Origin: Nemania diffusa
Lineage: Eukaryota > Ascomycota > Sordariomycetes > Xylariales > Xylariaceae
NCBI GenBank assembly: GCA_038501195.1
Contig: JBBPUQ010000004.1
Coordinates: forward strand, 3,672,001-3,736,000
Length of the DNA stretch: 64,000 nt
Direction: 5' to 3'
Below the pieces are notes generated by a model. It did no database searches. It was not told where the DNA came from and saw only the letters and a list, made by a program, of their open reading frames with translations. Of the stretch, positions 34,691 to 49,054 are shown one piece after another. Made by a program: the position numbers and the translations under genes. How positions within the stretch are numbered: the first letter of the stretch is position 1; each line of letters starts with the position of its first letter.

Positions 34691-37600
34691 AAACTAAAAT
34701 AAAATTTATTATAAAAAACTATTAAAATTATTAAGTTTTAATTTAACAGTAATTAATAGCAATAACTAGCTAATATTTTTTTTTGCTTTTATATACTTTT
34801 ATTTACTTTTATTTGCTTTTATTTGCTTTTTTTTATTTTTTTTTATTTTTTTTATTTAATTGTTACAAAAATCTAAAATATTAAAAAATATAGCTTAAAT
34901 ATAGCTGTAACTTCTTTAACTTATAAAAAATAAAAAAAATTTTATATTTTAAATATAAATATTATTTATATATTTTTAATTATTATTTATATAAACTATA
35001 TATACTTTATATATTTTTATACTATGTTATTTGTATAAAAAGTTTTTAAATTACTTTTTAGTTCTTTATTTTGTATTATTATCTTTTTTTTTAAAACTTT
35101 AAAGTTATAAAAATATAAAAACTAGCTAAAACTATATTTTTATATAACAGTTTATTTTGTTATTTTTATAGCATTTATTATATTTAATAAATATTTAGAT
35201 TATTATTTATAAATTAAAAAAAAGTTAGTAAATATTTTTAAATATTAAAATATAAACGAAAAAAAAAAAGTTTTAAAATATATCAAAAGATTTAGTATAT
35301 TTAAATATATTAAAATAGCTATAAACTTTATATAATAGTACTTAAAAATAAACAATATATATATTTTTTATAGCTTTTGCTAATAAAATAAAAACAATTT
35401 TTTGTTTCAAGATTTATTTATTTGCTTTAAAGCTAGAATAATAGCAATAACAATAACAATTTAAAAAAAAACAATAACGAAAATAAAAACGCTAATAATA
35501 TTAAATATAAAAATAAAACTAAAAATAACAAAAATAGCAATAAAACAAATAATAATAATAGTATTAGCAGCAGTTATAGCTATATATATATTTTATTTAA
35601 ATATTTAGCTAATTAAACGCTTAGCTAAAACAAAGCTAAATTTATTATAAAAAAACAAGTTCGATTTATATTATTTAAAACAAATGTAATAAATACTTAA
35701 TTAAGCAAAACCGATATAAAAACTACAGCTATTATAAAAAGTACTATAAATATATATTTAAAAAAAAAAAGATATATTTTTTAAAAAAAATAAAAACATA
35801 AATATAAAAAACTATTAAAGTTGTTATATTTAAAGTTAATAATAGTTATTAATAATAATGTTTATAGTTTATTATAGCTAAAGTATAAAAAAGATTAATT
35901 TATATAATATATTATTATATTAATTAAAAAATTAAAGTAAGTTATATATATTTTTAATATATTAAGTTAAAAAATAACTTTATAAATAGTTTAACTAAGC
36001 TTTTTAATTATACTAAATATATAAAGTTTATAAAGTTATTAAGTTTTAGTAAAAAATAATTGATTATATTGTTAATAATAACAAAAAGTTAAAACAGAAC
36101 TAAATCTTTATTATTATTTTAACTAATTCTTTTAATTATACTAAATAAAATAATTAGTTATATTATTAAAAAAAGCAATTGTTAAATTTTAATAAAATAA
36201 TTAATTATATTGTTAAAAATAGCAAAAAAATAAACTAAAACTAAGTTTTTATTACTATTTTATATATTAAGTAATTAATTATTAAAATATATTTATTAAC
36301 TAATAGTAATAAAAAAAAAAGTTATTTTTAACTATTTATTTACAACTTTACTTTTTTAAAAATTTATACTTTTTAATATTTTAAAAGTTATTGTTTTTTA
36401 TAAAGCTTTTAGTTAATTAAAATATAGTTAAAAAAGTTAGTTAGTAAAATTTTTATTTATTTGTTTATATAATTAATTCAATTTTTTTTTTTAGTAAGTC
36501 TTAGTAAATTTTTAGTTCTAAGTTTTAAATCTTAATATAGCTATTTCTAGTTTAAAATAAAATCAGCTACTATTAAATCTTATATATTTTTTATAATATT
36601 AAAAAGTTAAAATTATTGTTAAAAATATTTTTATTTATATATAAATTATATTAAAAAATAATAGTAATAAAAATATTAGAAACAATAGTTTTTAAAAAAA
36701 ATAAAGCTATTTTTAAAGTTATTTCAATATATTTAATTAATTAAAATGTAAATATATTAAGCTAATAGTTTAATAATATAATTATATACTTTTTAGTAAA
36801 AAAAAGTTAAAAAAATATATTCAATTTTTACAATTGTTTAATTTTACAAGAAATAATAATATTTATAATTTATTATAACTAAAATATAAAAAAAATTAAA
36901 ACAGTTTATATATTATAATAATAAAATATTTATTAAATAAAAACTAAATCAAGCTTTATATTACTAGTTTTATTTATATATTTGTTTTTAAATATATATA
37001 TTACTAACAATTTTTTAATATTTAAAAATTACTATTTATATTAAATAATAAAGTTTAATAGTAATAACTAGTTAATATTATTTTTTATTTTTATTTACTT
37101 TTATTTATTTTTTTTTACTTTTTATTAACTTTTATATATTTACTTTGTTTTAAACTTTGTTTTAATATTATAAATAAATATATTATAATATATTTAATTT
37201 TTTTTAAGTTAACAAATAATAACTATATAAACTAAATTTTAATAACTTTTTATAAAAAGCTGCTTTATAAAATAGCTATTAGCTTAGCTATAATAAAGTT
37301 AGATTTATTGCTACAAATTATTTCTAAATATAATTTTTATAATATAGCAGTTTATTGTACTTTTTTTATTTTTTTTTTTTTGCTACAGTTAATATATTTT
37401 ATTTAAATATAGCTTTATAAACTAGTAACTTTATTAAAACTTTTAATATAGTTATATAGTTAATAAGCAAAAGCTAAACAATAAAAATTGTTTTATTTTT
37501 GTATAATTAAGTTAAAAAGTTTTGCTTAAACAACTTTTAGCAACAAAAAAAACTAGTTTTTAAATATTAAATATTAATGCTATAAAAGTTGAGCAAAAAG

Positions 37601-39830
37601 TACTTAACAAAATTTATATATTTATTTAAAAATAAATATTTAAATAATATATATTTCAAATATAATAAATAAAATATATTATATAGCTATTGTTAATAAA
37701 GCAGCAATAAAACATAAAAATACAATAGTTTATTTATATTAAACATAATAAATTATAAAAATAACACTTTAGCAGAATATTTCTGTTATAAATTTATAAA
37801 AATAATATATGTTTTTAATATATTTAGTAGTAAATATTATATAAAACTAGCTTATATATAAAATAAAACAAGTTTATATAAAACAAGTTGTAGTATTTAT
37901 ATAAACTATTTTGCTGCTAATATAAGCTAAATTTAAAAGAAATATTAAACTAAGCTTTAGTTTATAGCTAGTTTTTAAACTATATAATTATATAAATTAA
38001 AGTAATTATATAGTTGTTATATTTATATATTTACAAGCTATATTAATGTCAACTTTAGCAAAAGTAATATATTTTTTTAGTATTTACTATATAACTAAAA
38101 TTAACAAAAATATAGTTTTTAAATTTTAATAAGCTAGTAAAAGTTTTTAGTTTAAATATTTGTTAATTTTTAAACTAAACAATATATATATTTAAATAAA
38201 ACATATTTAGCTTTTATAATATTATTAACTAAAATATATAGCTTTTTAAATAGTTTTTTTTATTTTGAAATAGCTACTAAATATTTTTGATTTAGCTTAA
38301 ATATTTTTTAAAAACAACTGTGTTATATATTAATATAATATTTTAGAAGCAAATATATTTTAAAAGCTTTTTAACTTTTAAATAGTTTATATTATATAAG
38401 TTTTTTTTACAAGTTATTTGCTTTAAGTTTAAAAAAAGCGCTAATAATACTAGCAATATTACTGTATAAATTGCAAATATTTTTAATATTTAAAACATTA
38501 GCAAAAGCAAAAATATATTAAAAGAAATATTAATATTAATACTAATATTAACTACTGCTATATTTAACAACTAAGTTTTATTAATATAGTTTTTAAAAAT
38601 TAAAACTAGTAGATATATTTAAATAATAAATATTGATGCTTTATTGTATTTATTCTGTTTATGTTACTTTTGAATATACTATAGCAAATTAGCTGCTTTT
38701 ATAAAATTCAAGCTATAAAAAGTACTTCTAACTATTATACTACATATATATTAACAGTTTAGCTTATAGTATTTCTAGATTTATACATTTATTTCAGCAG
38801 TTGAAAGCAAAAGAAATAAAATATATAACTAAATAAATAAAAATAATAACACTTTTAAAAAAAAAACTATATTATAAAAAACAGCTAATAATAAAAAAAA
38901 AGCAACTAAAAAATAACTAATTCTTTTTATTAAAGCTTGCTATTTTTTTACTATATTTTTTTTTTATTTATTATTATTAAATTACGATATTAAATATTTT
39001 TGTTTTAAAAATAAAATATAAAATATATTAAATAATATAAATAATTTTTTTAACTTTTAGTAATAAAGCTAATTTAATACTACTTAGTTATTTTAAAAAT
39101 AATAACAAGTTAAATATATTTTATTAGCTATTTTAAATAATATAAAAAGTAATAATAACTAAGCTAGCAATAGTTTCTACTTAAAATTTATAATATAAAC
39201 ATTATTTAAAGCTTTTTTATTTCTAGTTTTTTTAACTTATTATTAATATATTTTTATATTTTAAAATAACAGCTTAAGTTATAAAAAAACTATTTAAACT
39301 TGTAGTTTATTTACTACAGCTATTTTATATTAAAAAAAAAGCTATAGTTTATAGCTTATTACTATATTATATAAAAAAATAAACTAGGTATAAATATATT
39401 ATAACATATTATTTATTTAAATTTATATTATTATTATTAATTAAAACTTTAAATAATAAATTATAATATAGTATTTTTTATTTTTTATAAAACTTTAAAT
39501 AATAAAAACTATTTATATTAATTAAATAAGCAAGTATTATCGCTTTATTATTTGTTTTTTATTTTTTATTACATAAATTTATAAAAAAAAAATAAATGCT
39601 AAAACAAGTACAATAAATATAAACTGCTTTTTCTAGTTCAAATATATATAGTTTAATTAACTAATATATTATATAATTTAAAAAGCTTTTAATATGCTGA
39701 TTTATTTTATTTTACTAGTTTAGCTTTAGTTAAAACTTTATAAGCTATAAATTTAGTAACTATTATTTTTATTAATAATATATACTAATTAATAGTATTT
39801 TCTTTTTTTTATAACAAATTTATAAACTTT
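34691..39830. other. Decayed AT-rich DNA
   Basis: No intact gene. One stop-free Asn/Ser-rich stretch (about 35,440-35,615) could be the remains of an acidic, Ser-rich coding region, and some GC-richer patches lie near 37,300-38,800. No family could be named. Confidence 0.4.
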
Positions 39831-40490
39831 TAAATATTAGTTTTTACTAGCTTATATATAAAGTTTTATTAACTATTTTAATATTTAATATATTAATATA
39901 AAATTAATATATAATTATATATATATTTTAATATAAAATAAAGCAATATTTATAAACCTTTAAATATTAATTTCTATTAGCTTATATATAAAGCTTTATT
40001 AGCTATTTCAATATTTAATATATTAATATAAAACCGATATATAACTATATATATATTTTAATATAAAATAATATTTATAAATTTTTAGATATAAGTTTTT
40101 ATTAACTGTTTTAATATTTGATACGTTAATATAAAACTAATATATAATTATATATATAAAACTACTTTAATTTTTAAAAAATTAAATAAACTAAAAAAAA
40201 ATTAAACAAAAAGTTTAAAAAAATAACATTTTATAGTTATTATAACATAGTAAAAAAGTTGTAAATAAATTATAAAATATTTTGATTTAGCTAGCTAAAA
40301 CGCTGTTTTAATATTTGATATGTTAATATAAAACTAGCATATAATTAAAAAATTAAAAAAATTCAAAAAAAATTAAACAAAAAGTTTAAAAAAATAATAT
40401 CTTATAATATTATAACATAAAAAAAAAGTTATAAATAAATTATAAAATATTTTAGTTTAGTTAATTAAAATAGTTTTATAATTTGTTTAT
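39831..40490. repeat. Direct repeats of about 130 bp with shorter related copies
   Basis: The marker ATATTTRATA-TRTTAATATAAAA recurs at 39881, 40011, 40114 and 40311. The first two copies are 130 bp apart. A second repeated module (AAAAAGTTTAAAAAAATAA...) follows at about 40,208 and 40,380. Confidence 0.7.
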
Positions 40491-43400
40491 AATATTATAA
40501 ACTTTTAATTTAGCTAATTAAATATTGTTTAATAAATTATGTTATTATTACAAAAACTATATTATTTTTTAATATTAAGCAATTTTAAATGTTTATATAT
40601 ATAAAAATATAAACTATATTTTATAAAATATTTAAAATATTATTAATTTAAAACATTTATACTATTGTTATTAAATAAAAATAAAGCAATTTATATAAAT
40701 AAAATAATTTTTTTTTTTTTTTTATAATAATTGTTTAGTTTTTTTTATACTTTATAAATATTTGTTTTAATTACTAAATAACTTGTTTTTTAAGTTTTTA
40801 CTTAAAGTTTAACTTTATTAAAAAACTTTATTATAAAACTCTGCTACAATAATATATTTTTTTAACTTTTTTGATATAAATAAATTTTAACAACTGTTTT
40901 TTATTTTGTTACTATATTAAAACTAATAAATAGTATTATAAATAATATATAAATAGCTTTTTGTTTTAGTTACTACTAAAATTTAGTTTAGTTTAAAATA
41001 TAAAATTAAAAAATTAGTTTAGCTAATTTTTATTAAAGCTTAAATATAATCTGTTAAAATATAGCTTATAAACTAATTATTGTTTTAAATATATAAGTTA
41101 AACTATAGCAACAAATATTGTTATATAGTTATTATTAAAATAAAAAATAATTTTTATTTTAAATTAAACTAATTTATTAAAAAAAAAATAGTTAAAACTA
41201 AAATAGTATAAAATAAATATAAAATAATATAGTTTAATTAAACAAAAGTTTAGTTTTAACTATATTAAAATAGCAATAAGTTTAAAAAAATATTTAAAGT
41301 AATTATAAAAACAACATATATTTTTTAATTTATTATATTTAATTTTATAAATAATTAATTTATATTTTTACTACTAGTTATATTATAAAATAAAAGTAAT
41401 TAACCTAGAGCTATTACTTAGAATAAAATATACTTTTTTAAAAAGCTGCAACAGTTAATAAATCAAAAAAGCTAAATCAATAATAATTTAATTAGCTATA
41501 AATATAAAACTTATTTATTAAAAGCTAAAGTTTAAAATAAATTAAATAGTTAAAATATTATAGTATTAAATATATATTTAATGTTTATAGCTAATATTAT
41601 TAGTAGTAATTTATATAAAAAAATGCTAAAAATAAAAAATCAAAAAAACTAGCTTAATACTTAAATGCTATAAACATTAAAAAAGATATAAAACAACAAG
41701 TTAACAGCTTTAAAAAATAAAGTAGTTTTTATATATTATATTAAATCAAAAAAACTTTTTAATTTAATTTTGTAATTTTAATAAAAAAGCTTTTAATTTA
41801 GTTTTAAAACTATATTATATATTTTTGTTATTAGTTTAATTAAAATATATTTAAAAATATAAACTATTTATATTATTTTTTTTATTATTATTTTAAAATT
41901 ATAAGCTTTTTTATTATTATTTTAATAAAAGTATTATTTTATTTTTATTTTATTATAATATTATTATTATTATTTTATTAGTTATTACAATATATTTGTT
42001 TATTTTTAATTTAATTATTACTTTAATTGTTGTTATTATTGTATTTATTTTAAACTATTTATAATAGTTAATTTTTAATAATAAATATTTGATTTTAATA
42101 TATCTATTATAGCTTTTGTTAATATAATATATTTTATAATAAAAGTTTATTTTTATTATATTTATAACGATATTATTTTATTAGTTTAAAATTTAAATAT
42201 AAACTTATACTTTTATTTTAAGTTGTAGTAAAAAGCTTTTATAAAAACAATTTATAAAGTTTATAAAAATATATATTTTTATTTTATAATAAATAAAGCA
42301 TTAATAGTAAATATAAATCTACTAAGTAGTATAATTATTGTTTTAATATTTTTTTAGTTTAAAAATAAATATAATTAAATATTGTATAAAAAAAAACAAA
42401 TATTAAACTTTAATTTTAAACAAAAAACTAAATAAAAAAAAAAAATATAATAAGCTATTATATTAGCTATAATAAAAATATATATATTTTATAAAATATA
42501 TATATTATATTAAATTCTTTAGTAGCTATAAATATAATATTTACTTTTTTTATTAAATTATAACTTTATATTTTTAATAATAAGTTATAAATTAATAACT
42601 ATAAATATATATTTATAAAAACTTAATATATAATTAATATTAAATTATTTTAGCAATAAATAATGTAATAATTAATAAAGTTTTTTATATTATATATACA
42701 TTTTTTTTTTATTTTATTTATTTTTTATATTTACATTTTATTTATTATATTTTTTTAAAATATTTACTTATTATTTTTAACAAATTAAAAATATTAGTTA
42801 ATAAATAAATTTAGCAAAAAAATCTAATAAATAAATTATATAAATATTAATTATAAAACTTTAGATATAATATTAGTTTAATAAAACAAAATATATTGAT
42901 TTTTAATTATAGTATCGGTTTTTTAGTTATAATATCAAACTTTTTTTACAATATAATTTAGCTAAGTTTTAAAGTTTTTTTTTTTTTTAATACTTGTTTA
43001 ATTAATTATTATATAATTATATAAATATATTTATTTAATTTAATATATCAAATTATATTGAATTTTATAGTAAATAAAAAATTATATTTAAATATTATAT
43101 TTTTAAGCTTTTTTTATAATAATAATACATACTAATCGCTAGCATTTTTTTTTTTTTGTAACAATTTAGCTTTTTTTACAAATATTTTATAATTAGCTTA
43201 TATAATTATTTTAGATTTTATATCTTTTTATATTAAAAATAACTATTAAAAAATAGCAAAAATTATTTGATTTATTTTAAAAATTAATTATATTTACTTT
43301 TAGCACTTATTTAATATTTAATATAAAAAAGTCGTTGCTTTAAATATAATTATAAAAAAAATTAGTTAATTATTTAAAATATAATATAATAAAAATATTT

Positions 43401-45689
43401 GCTATTATATTATTAATTAAATTTAGTTTAAATATAAATATATTAATATATTTATATTAGCAATTACAAACTAAATATTAAAGCTAAAAAATAAGCTAAT
43501 AAGCTTTATTTTAAACAAGCTGTTTTTATTAACTTTTATAAACTTTAATAATAAAATTGCTACATTTTTATAAAAAATTAACTTTAAACTAAAAACTATA
43601 AAATTTATAATTAATTATAGCTTTATTTATATTTTGTTAAATTTAACTTTTAAAAATTATATTTGCTATTTTATTAAGTTTATTATTTTTAATAACTTTT
43701 TAATATTTAACTGTTTATTTTAATAACTTAAGCTTTAAAACTAAATTATTAGTACTAACAATATAGCTATTTAATTTTTAGCTTATAATATAATAAGTTA
43801 TATATTTAATATATACAAAAATATTGCTATAGTATAAATTAAATATAACAAATAAACAAAAGTTTTTATAACAAAAAAAAAAACTTTATTTAAAAACAAG
43901 TTAAATTTTTAAAAAATTAATACAAATAGCTAAAAACTAATAAATGTTTTATATAATATATTAAATATAATATAAAAAATCAAGCGTTAGTAAAATATAA
44001 AAAAACATATAGCTTAACAATATTTAAATTTTTTATTTAATAACAAAAATACTATTTTTATTTAATATATATAACTATTTAATATATATAGCTGTTTAAA
44101 AATAATATATTAAATATAACAAAAAATTTTTAAAATATTATAAAATGTTATAATATTTAAATGTTATATTTAATATATATAGCTATTTTAATATATAAAT
44201 AAAAATAATATATAAATATTTAAAATATATTTATAAATACAATATATACAATTTATTATAAAAGCTATTTTTTTATTATTTATTTTTTTTTATTTTTTTT
44301 TTTTTATTTCGATTAATTATTATATTTTTAATTTAAAATATAATATAATTATTTACTATTTATTAGTACAAACTTTTTATATTTTTTAAATATTTATTAA
44401 AATAATAGCTTTATTTAAATTTATTTCTAAAAACTTTTTAAAAAAAAACCAAATATAAATTAAACTAAAAAATATCAAAAAAAGCTTATTAATTAATAGT
44501 AAAACAGTTAAAGTTTTTAAAATAAAATATATTATATATAAGTTATAAATTTTATAATATTTTTAAGCCGATATAATAAACAGTTTAACTATTTTTAATA
44601 TAATAAATAACAATTATTATATTATTACTTTATAAAGTTATTTAAATAATATAAATTAAATAATTAATAATATTTTTAAAATTAGTTTTATTAAAACTAT
44701 TTTTAAATATTAAATCTAAACTAAAAATTTAAATAATATAAACTTAATTAATAAAAAAATAATAAAACTATTATATTAAGTTATATAATTTAAAACTAAT
44801 TATTTTAAAAATATTAAAGTATTTTTTTTTGTTTAAGTTTTAAGTTATAAAAAAAAACAGCTTTTGTTATAAAACTAACAACTTTAGTTACTAAATACAA
44901 TATTTTTAAAAACTTGTTTATTTTAAAGCTTTAAATTATTATATATAACTTTTTTACTGCTAAAAATATATATTTAAATCTTTTATTACTACTGTATAAC
45001 TAATTTTTAATAAATATTAAAAATTTAATTATTTTAGTTTTAAACTTTGTTTTTATAAAACTTAAAAAGTAAAAAATCTTAAATATTTACTATATAAAAT
45101 ATACTTTAAACTAAAACTTTTATATTTTTATAAATTTATATTTAAACTTTTTATTATTAAGTAAATTTTATTTAAATATAAATAACTTTAATATTTAAGT
45201 TTTAATTTTAATATTAAAAAAGCTTAAAAAACAAATATAATTTTTTTAAGCTTAATTAAAATTATATAAAAAAAATGCTTAAGCTAATATTATTTTTTTT
45301 ATTACTTAAAGTATATATTTTTATATTTTACTATTATAATATAATTAATATTATATAAACAAAAATAATTTAAATATTATATATTTAAACTTAACTTTTA
45401 AACAAAATAAAAATATAAAAACTTTAAATACTAGCTTTATATAATATTTTAATTAATTAAACTTTGCTAGTTTTTATAGCTATATAAATTAAACTATTAA
45501 TAGTATTTATATAAAAAGTAAGCTTTATAATAATATATATATATTTTTAAAACTATAAAATTATAAAAATAAAGCTATATTTATAGTATTTTTTTTAAAG
45601 TTATATTAAAAGCTTTTAAAGTTATTACTAATAAAAAAGCTTACTAAAGCTATTTTTTTTTTTTAAAAAAGTATTTTTGTATATAAATA
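40491..45689. other. Decayed AT-rich DNA
   Basis: 5.2 kb with no open frame above 60 codons and no domain I could name with confidence. Confidence 0.4.
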
Positions 45690-46660
45690 TTATTTTCATT
45701 TTATTTTTTAAATTTAAATTAAATACTTTTGTAGCAATTTTTTTTCAAATTTAAATTAATTTTTATTTTTTAATTTAAATTCAACTTTTTTTTTAAATTT
45801 AAATTAATTTTTACTTTTAAATTTGAATTAATCTCTTTTATTAAAGTTAAAATTTATTTTATATTTAAATTCAAACTAATTTTTATTTTTTAATTTAAAT
45901 TTAACTCTTTTTTTAAATTTAAACTAATTTTTACTTTCAAATTTGAACTGATTTTTTTTATTAAAAGCAAAACTTACTTTATATTTAAATTTAAATTTAA
46001 CTTTTCTTTTAAGTTTAAACTAATTTTCGCTTTTAAATTTAAATTAATCTTTTTTATTAAAGTTAAAACTTATTTTATATTTAAATTTAAATTAATCTTT
46101 GCTTTTTAATTTAAATTTAACTTTTTTTTTAAATTTGAACTAATTTTTACTTTTAAATTTAAACTGATTTTTTTTATTAAAAATAAAACTTATTTTATAT
46201 TTAAATTTAAATTTAACTTTTTTTTTAAATTCAAACTAATTTTTGCTTTTAAATTTAAACTGATTTTTTTTATTAAAATTAAAACTTATTTTATATTTAA
46301 ATTTAAATTAATTTTTGTTTTTTAGTTTAAATTTAACTTTTTTTTTAAATTTAAATTAATTTTTACTTTTAAATTTAAACTAATCTTTTTTATTAAAAAC
46401 AAAACTTATTTTATATTTAAATTTAAATTTAACTTTTTTTTTAAATTTAAACTAATTTTTGCTTTTAAATTTAAACTGATTTTTTTTATTAAAAATAAAA
46501 CTTATTTTATATTTAAATTTAAATTTAACTTTTTTTTTAAATTTAAATTAATTTTTACTTTTAAATTTAAATTAATCTTTTTTATTAAAAGTAAAATTTA
46601 TTTTATATTTAAATTTAAATTTAATCTTTTTTTTAAGTTTAAACTAATTTTTATATTAAA
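45690..46660. repeat. Satellite-like array: 24-bp monomers grouped as 96 and 120 bp
   Basis: The marker ATATTTAAAT occurs at 45861, 45981, 46077, 46197, 46293, 46413, 46509 and 46605. Spacings are 120, 96, 120, 96, 120, 96, 96: five and four 24-bp monomers of the TTTTAAATTTAAAYTRATTT type in alternation, giving a 216-bp higher-order unit. Confidence 0.88.
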
Positions 46661-48865
46661 ATTTTTATTTATTAACTTTTAAAATTTACTTTTTTTATAT
46701 ATTAAAGTACTTATTTTAAAAAAAAGTTTTTAAATTAAAAATCAATTATATAATTTATTAATAATATTTTTAATACTTTTAAAACAACTACTTTTAAACA
46801 GTTTTATATAAATTTTTATTTAATATTAATTAGTTATATTATTAAATTATTTAATTATTTAAACTATTTAAAACAAATATAAATAATATTAGCAAAAAAA
46901 TATTATTTTATATATAGTTATATTAATTTAAAACTTTATACTTATATTATATAAAAGTTTAAAAAAAAGTAAACTTTTTTTTTAATAAAACAATAAATTA
47001 TAATTTATAATTATTATTAATAAATTTATATTAAACTAAATATATATATTTTTTAATATTTATAATATTTTGCAAATTTTTTATAACAATTTTTATTATT
47101 TTTATAATATATAAATAAAGCAGTTTTAATAAAATATAAAAGTTAAAATATATAACAAATAATTTTTAATATATAAATATATTTTATTTTATTATAATAA
47201 AATAATTTTATTAAAACTAAAAAATTTACTAATTTATTTAATATATTTTTAAATTTATTTAATTATATCAAGTTTTAAAGTTTTTACTATTTTTTTAATA
47301 GTTTTAACATTTAGTTTTAGTTATAACTTTAAATATTTATTTTTTTAATATTAACTTTAATATAATAACTTATTAAATTTAATATTATTATTATTTTTTT
47401 ATTTAATATTTATTAAATATATTTTTTATTAATTTTAATATATTGCTATTAATAATATAAAAACTTTTTAGTTATTTATTTATTGTTTTAATAAAAATAT
47501 ATTTGTTTTTTTACTAAAAATAAACTATTAAAATTAAAAATATTCAATATTTTAAACTTATATTTTTTAAACTTAAAATATTTAAACTATAAAAATAATA
47601 ACTTTTATTTTTTTTAAAATTATAAACTTATTAAAAAATAACAAAATATATTTTTTATTTATTGTAGAAGTTACTAATATATTAAATTAAACAAAAAATT
47701 TAATTAAAACAATTATAAAAATATTTTAAAAAATAATATAATATTAAAATAATATTAAAAATTTTTAAATATAAATATTTTATTTATAAAATTTAGTACT
47801 AAACAAAAAACTATAAAAAAACAAATATAATATTTTTAAATAATAAATAAGTAAATTTTATAATAAAATATACTATATTATTACAAAAAAAAAATATAAA
47901 ATTAAAAACAAAAAAACAAAAATAATTAAGTTGTTTATTTTATTTAATATAACTAATTTGCAGTTTTAGCACTTAATTTAATTAAAATTATACAACTTTT
48001 TTAATATGCTATAAAATTAAATAGTACACTATAATTTAAACTATTTTTTTGCTATAATATTATTTAATATTTAAATATATTATTAAATTATATTTAAAAC
48101 TATAAATTAATAAAATATTTAAAAAACTTTTAATATATAAACAATTAATATTACTAGTTTTAATAATATTATTTATTATAAATTAACTAATAAAAAAATA
48201 ATAGTTGTTTAAATAGTAGTTAATTTATATAATTTTTTAGTAAATAAATTATTAGCTTTAATATTTATTAAAAATATAAAATTTAATAAAACTGTTAAAT
48301 TATTTAAAATAAATAAACAAATTAACAAATAATTATTTTTATTTATAAAAACTAATTTTTTTAAATTAAAAAATAATAATATAATATTTAATATATATAT
48401 AAAACTTATATTTATAAAACTTAATATATTTTAATTTATAACTTAATATTTTTATAAAATTTTTATTTTATTTAATTTAAAAATAATTTTTAATAAAATA
48501 TATTAGTTAATAAAATATAATATTTTAAAATTTTTTATAAATATAATAACAAAAATTAAAAAAACAATATATATATATTATTATTAAATTTAATTAATAT
48601 ATAACTTTAGTATAAATTAATTAAAACATTAATTAAATATTAATTATTTTATTAATAAAATAATAAACTATATATATAAACTAAACATATAAATAAAAAA
48701 AAAAACTTAATGTAAAAAAAAACTTTTCCAATATAAAAAAAAGCTTAAGTTTTTTTTAAAACAATTTTAGTTCGATTAAAGTTTCTAAATATAAAACTAT
48801 ATATTAAAAAAATAAAAATATTAAACAATAAATTTAGCTTTAAATATTATTTAAAATTTAAAATA
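46661..48865. other. Decayed AT-rich DNA
   Basis: No frame, domain or tandem repeat recognised. Confidence 0.4.
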
Positions 48866-48965
48866 GTTTTATAATAAAATAAACTTTTTATAATAAAACA
48901 AATTTTTTATAATAAAACAAACTTTTTATAATAAAATAAACTTTTATAATAAACTTTTATTTAAA
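48866..48965. repeat. 19-bp tandem array just inside the right inverted repeat
   Basis: ATAATAAAAYAAACTTTTT-type units start at 48871, 48890, 48909 and 48928, with a shortened fifth unit at 48946. Confidence 0.85.
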
Positions 48966-48979
48966 ACTTTTTATAAAGA

Positions 48980-49052
48980 CAGACTCCTGTAACAAACTCT
49001 TAAAACAGGTTTTTAAAGCTGAGATCTTGCTAAAAATGGAAAATCAAGCCTC
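48980..49052 (-). repeat. Right terminal inverted repeat of the AT-rich block
   Basis: Inverted copy of 23,059-23,131. It contains two 13-bp subterminal units (48,982-48,994 and 48,995-49,007 on the minus strand). Just outside, GCCTCC and GGAGGC (49,048-49,069) form a short local inverted repeat. Confidence 0.75.
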
Positions 49053-49054
49053 CA

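Larger units (their letters stand above)
23057..49054. mobile_element. 26-kb AT-rich block bounded by inverted repeats; possible giant or nested element
   Basis: Extreme AT content throughout (for example 7 G/C in 26,281-26,340), with sharp edges against normal DNA. Both edges carry the same sequence in opposite orientation, starting AGGCTTGATTTTC. They align without gaps for 73 bp (58 identical; 12 of 15 differences are transitions). It contains one recognisable LTR retrotransposon and several tandem arrays. Outside the LTR element I recognised no transposase. It may be one giant TIR element, a small TIR element swollen by nested insertions, or two inverted copies of one repeat. A target-site duplication could not be defined. 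Confidence 0.55.

Noticed and set aside
42250..43500. Possible pogo/Fot1-like DDE transposase remains on the plus strand
   Set aside because: The resemblance was limited to a few hydrophobic residues and no catalytic motif could be placed.
23057..49054. Mitochondrial DNA insertion as the source of the AT-rich block
   Set aside because: No mitochondrial gene frames seen; instead it contains a Gypsy element and transition-only decay between its LTRs.
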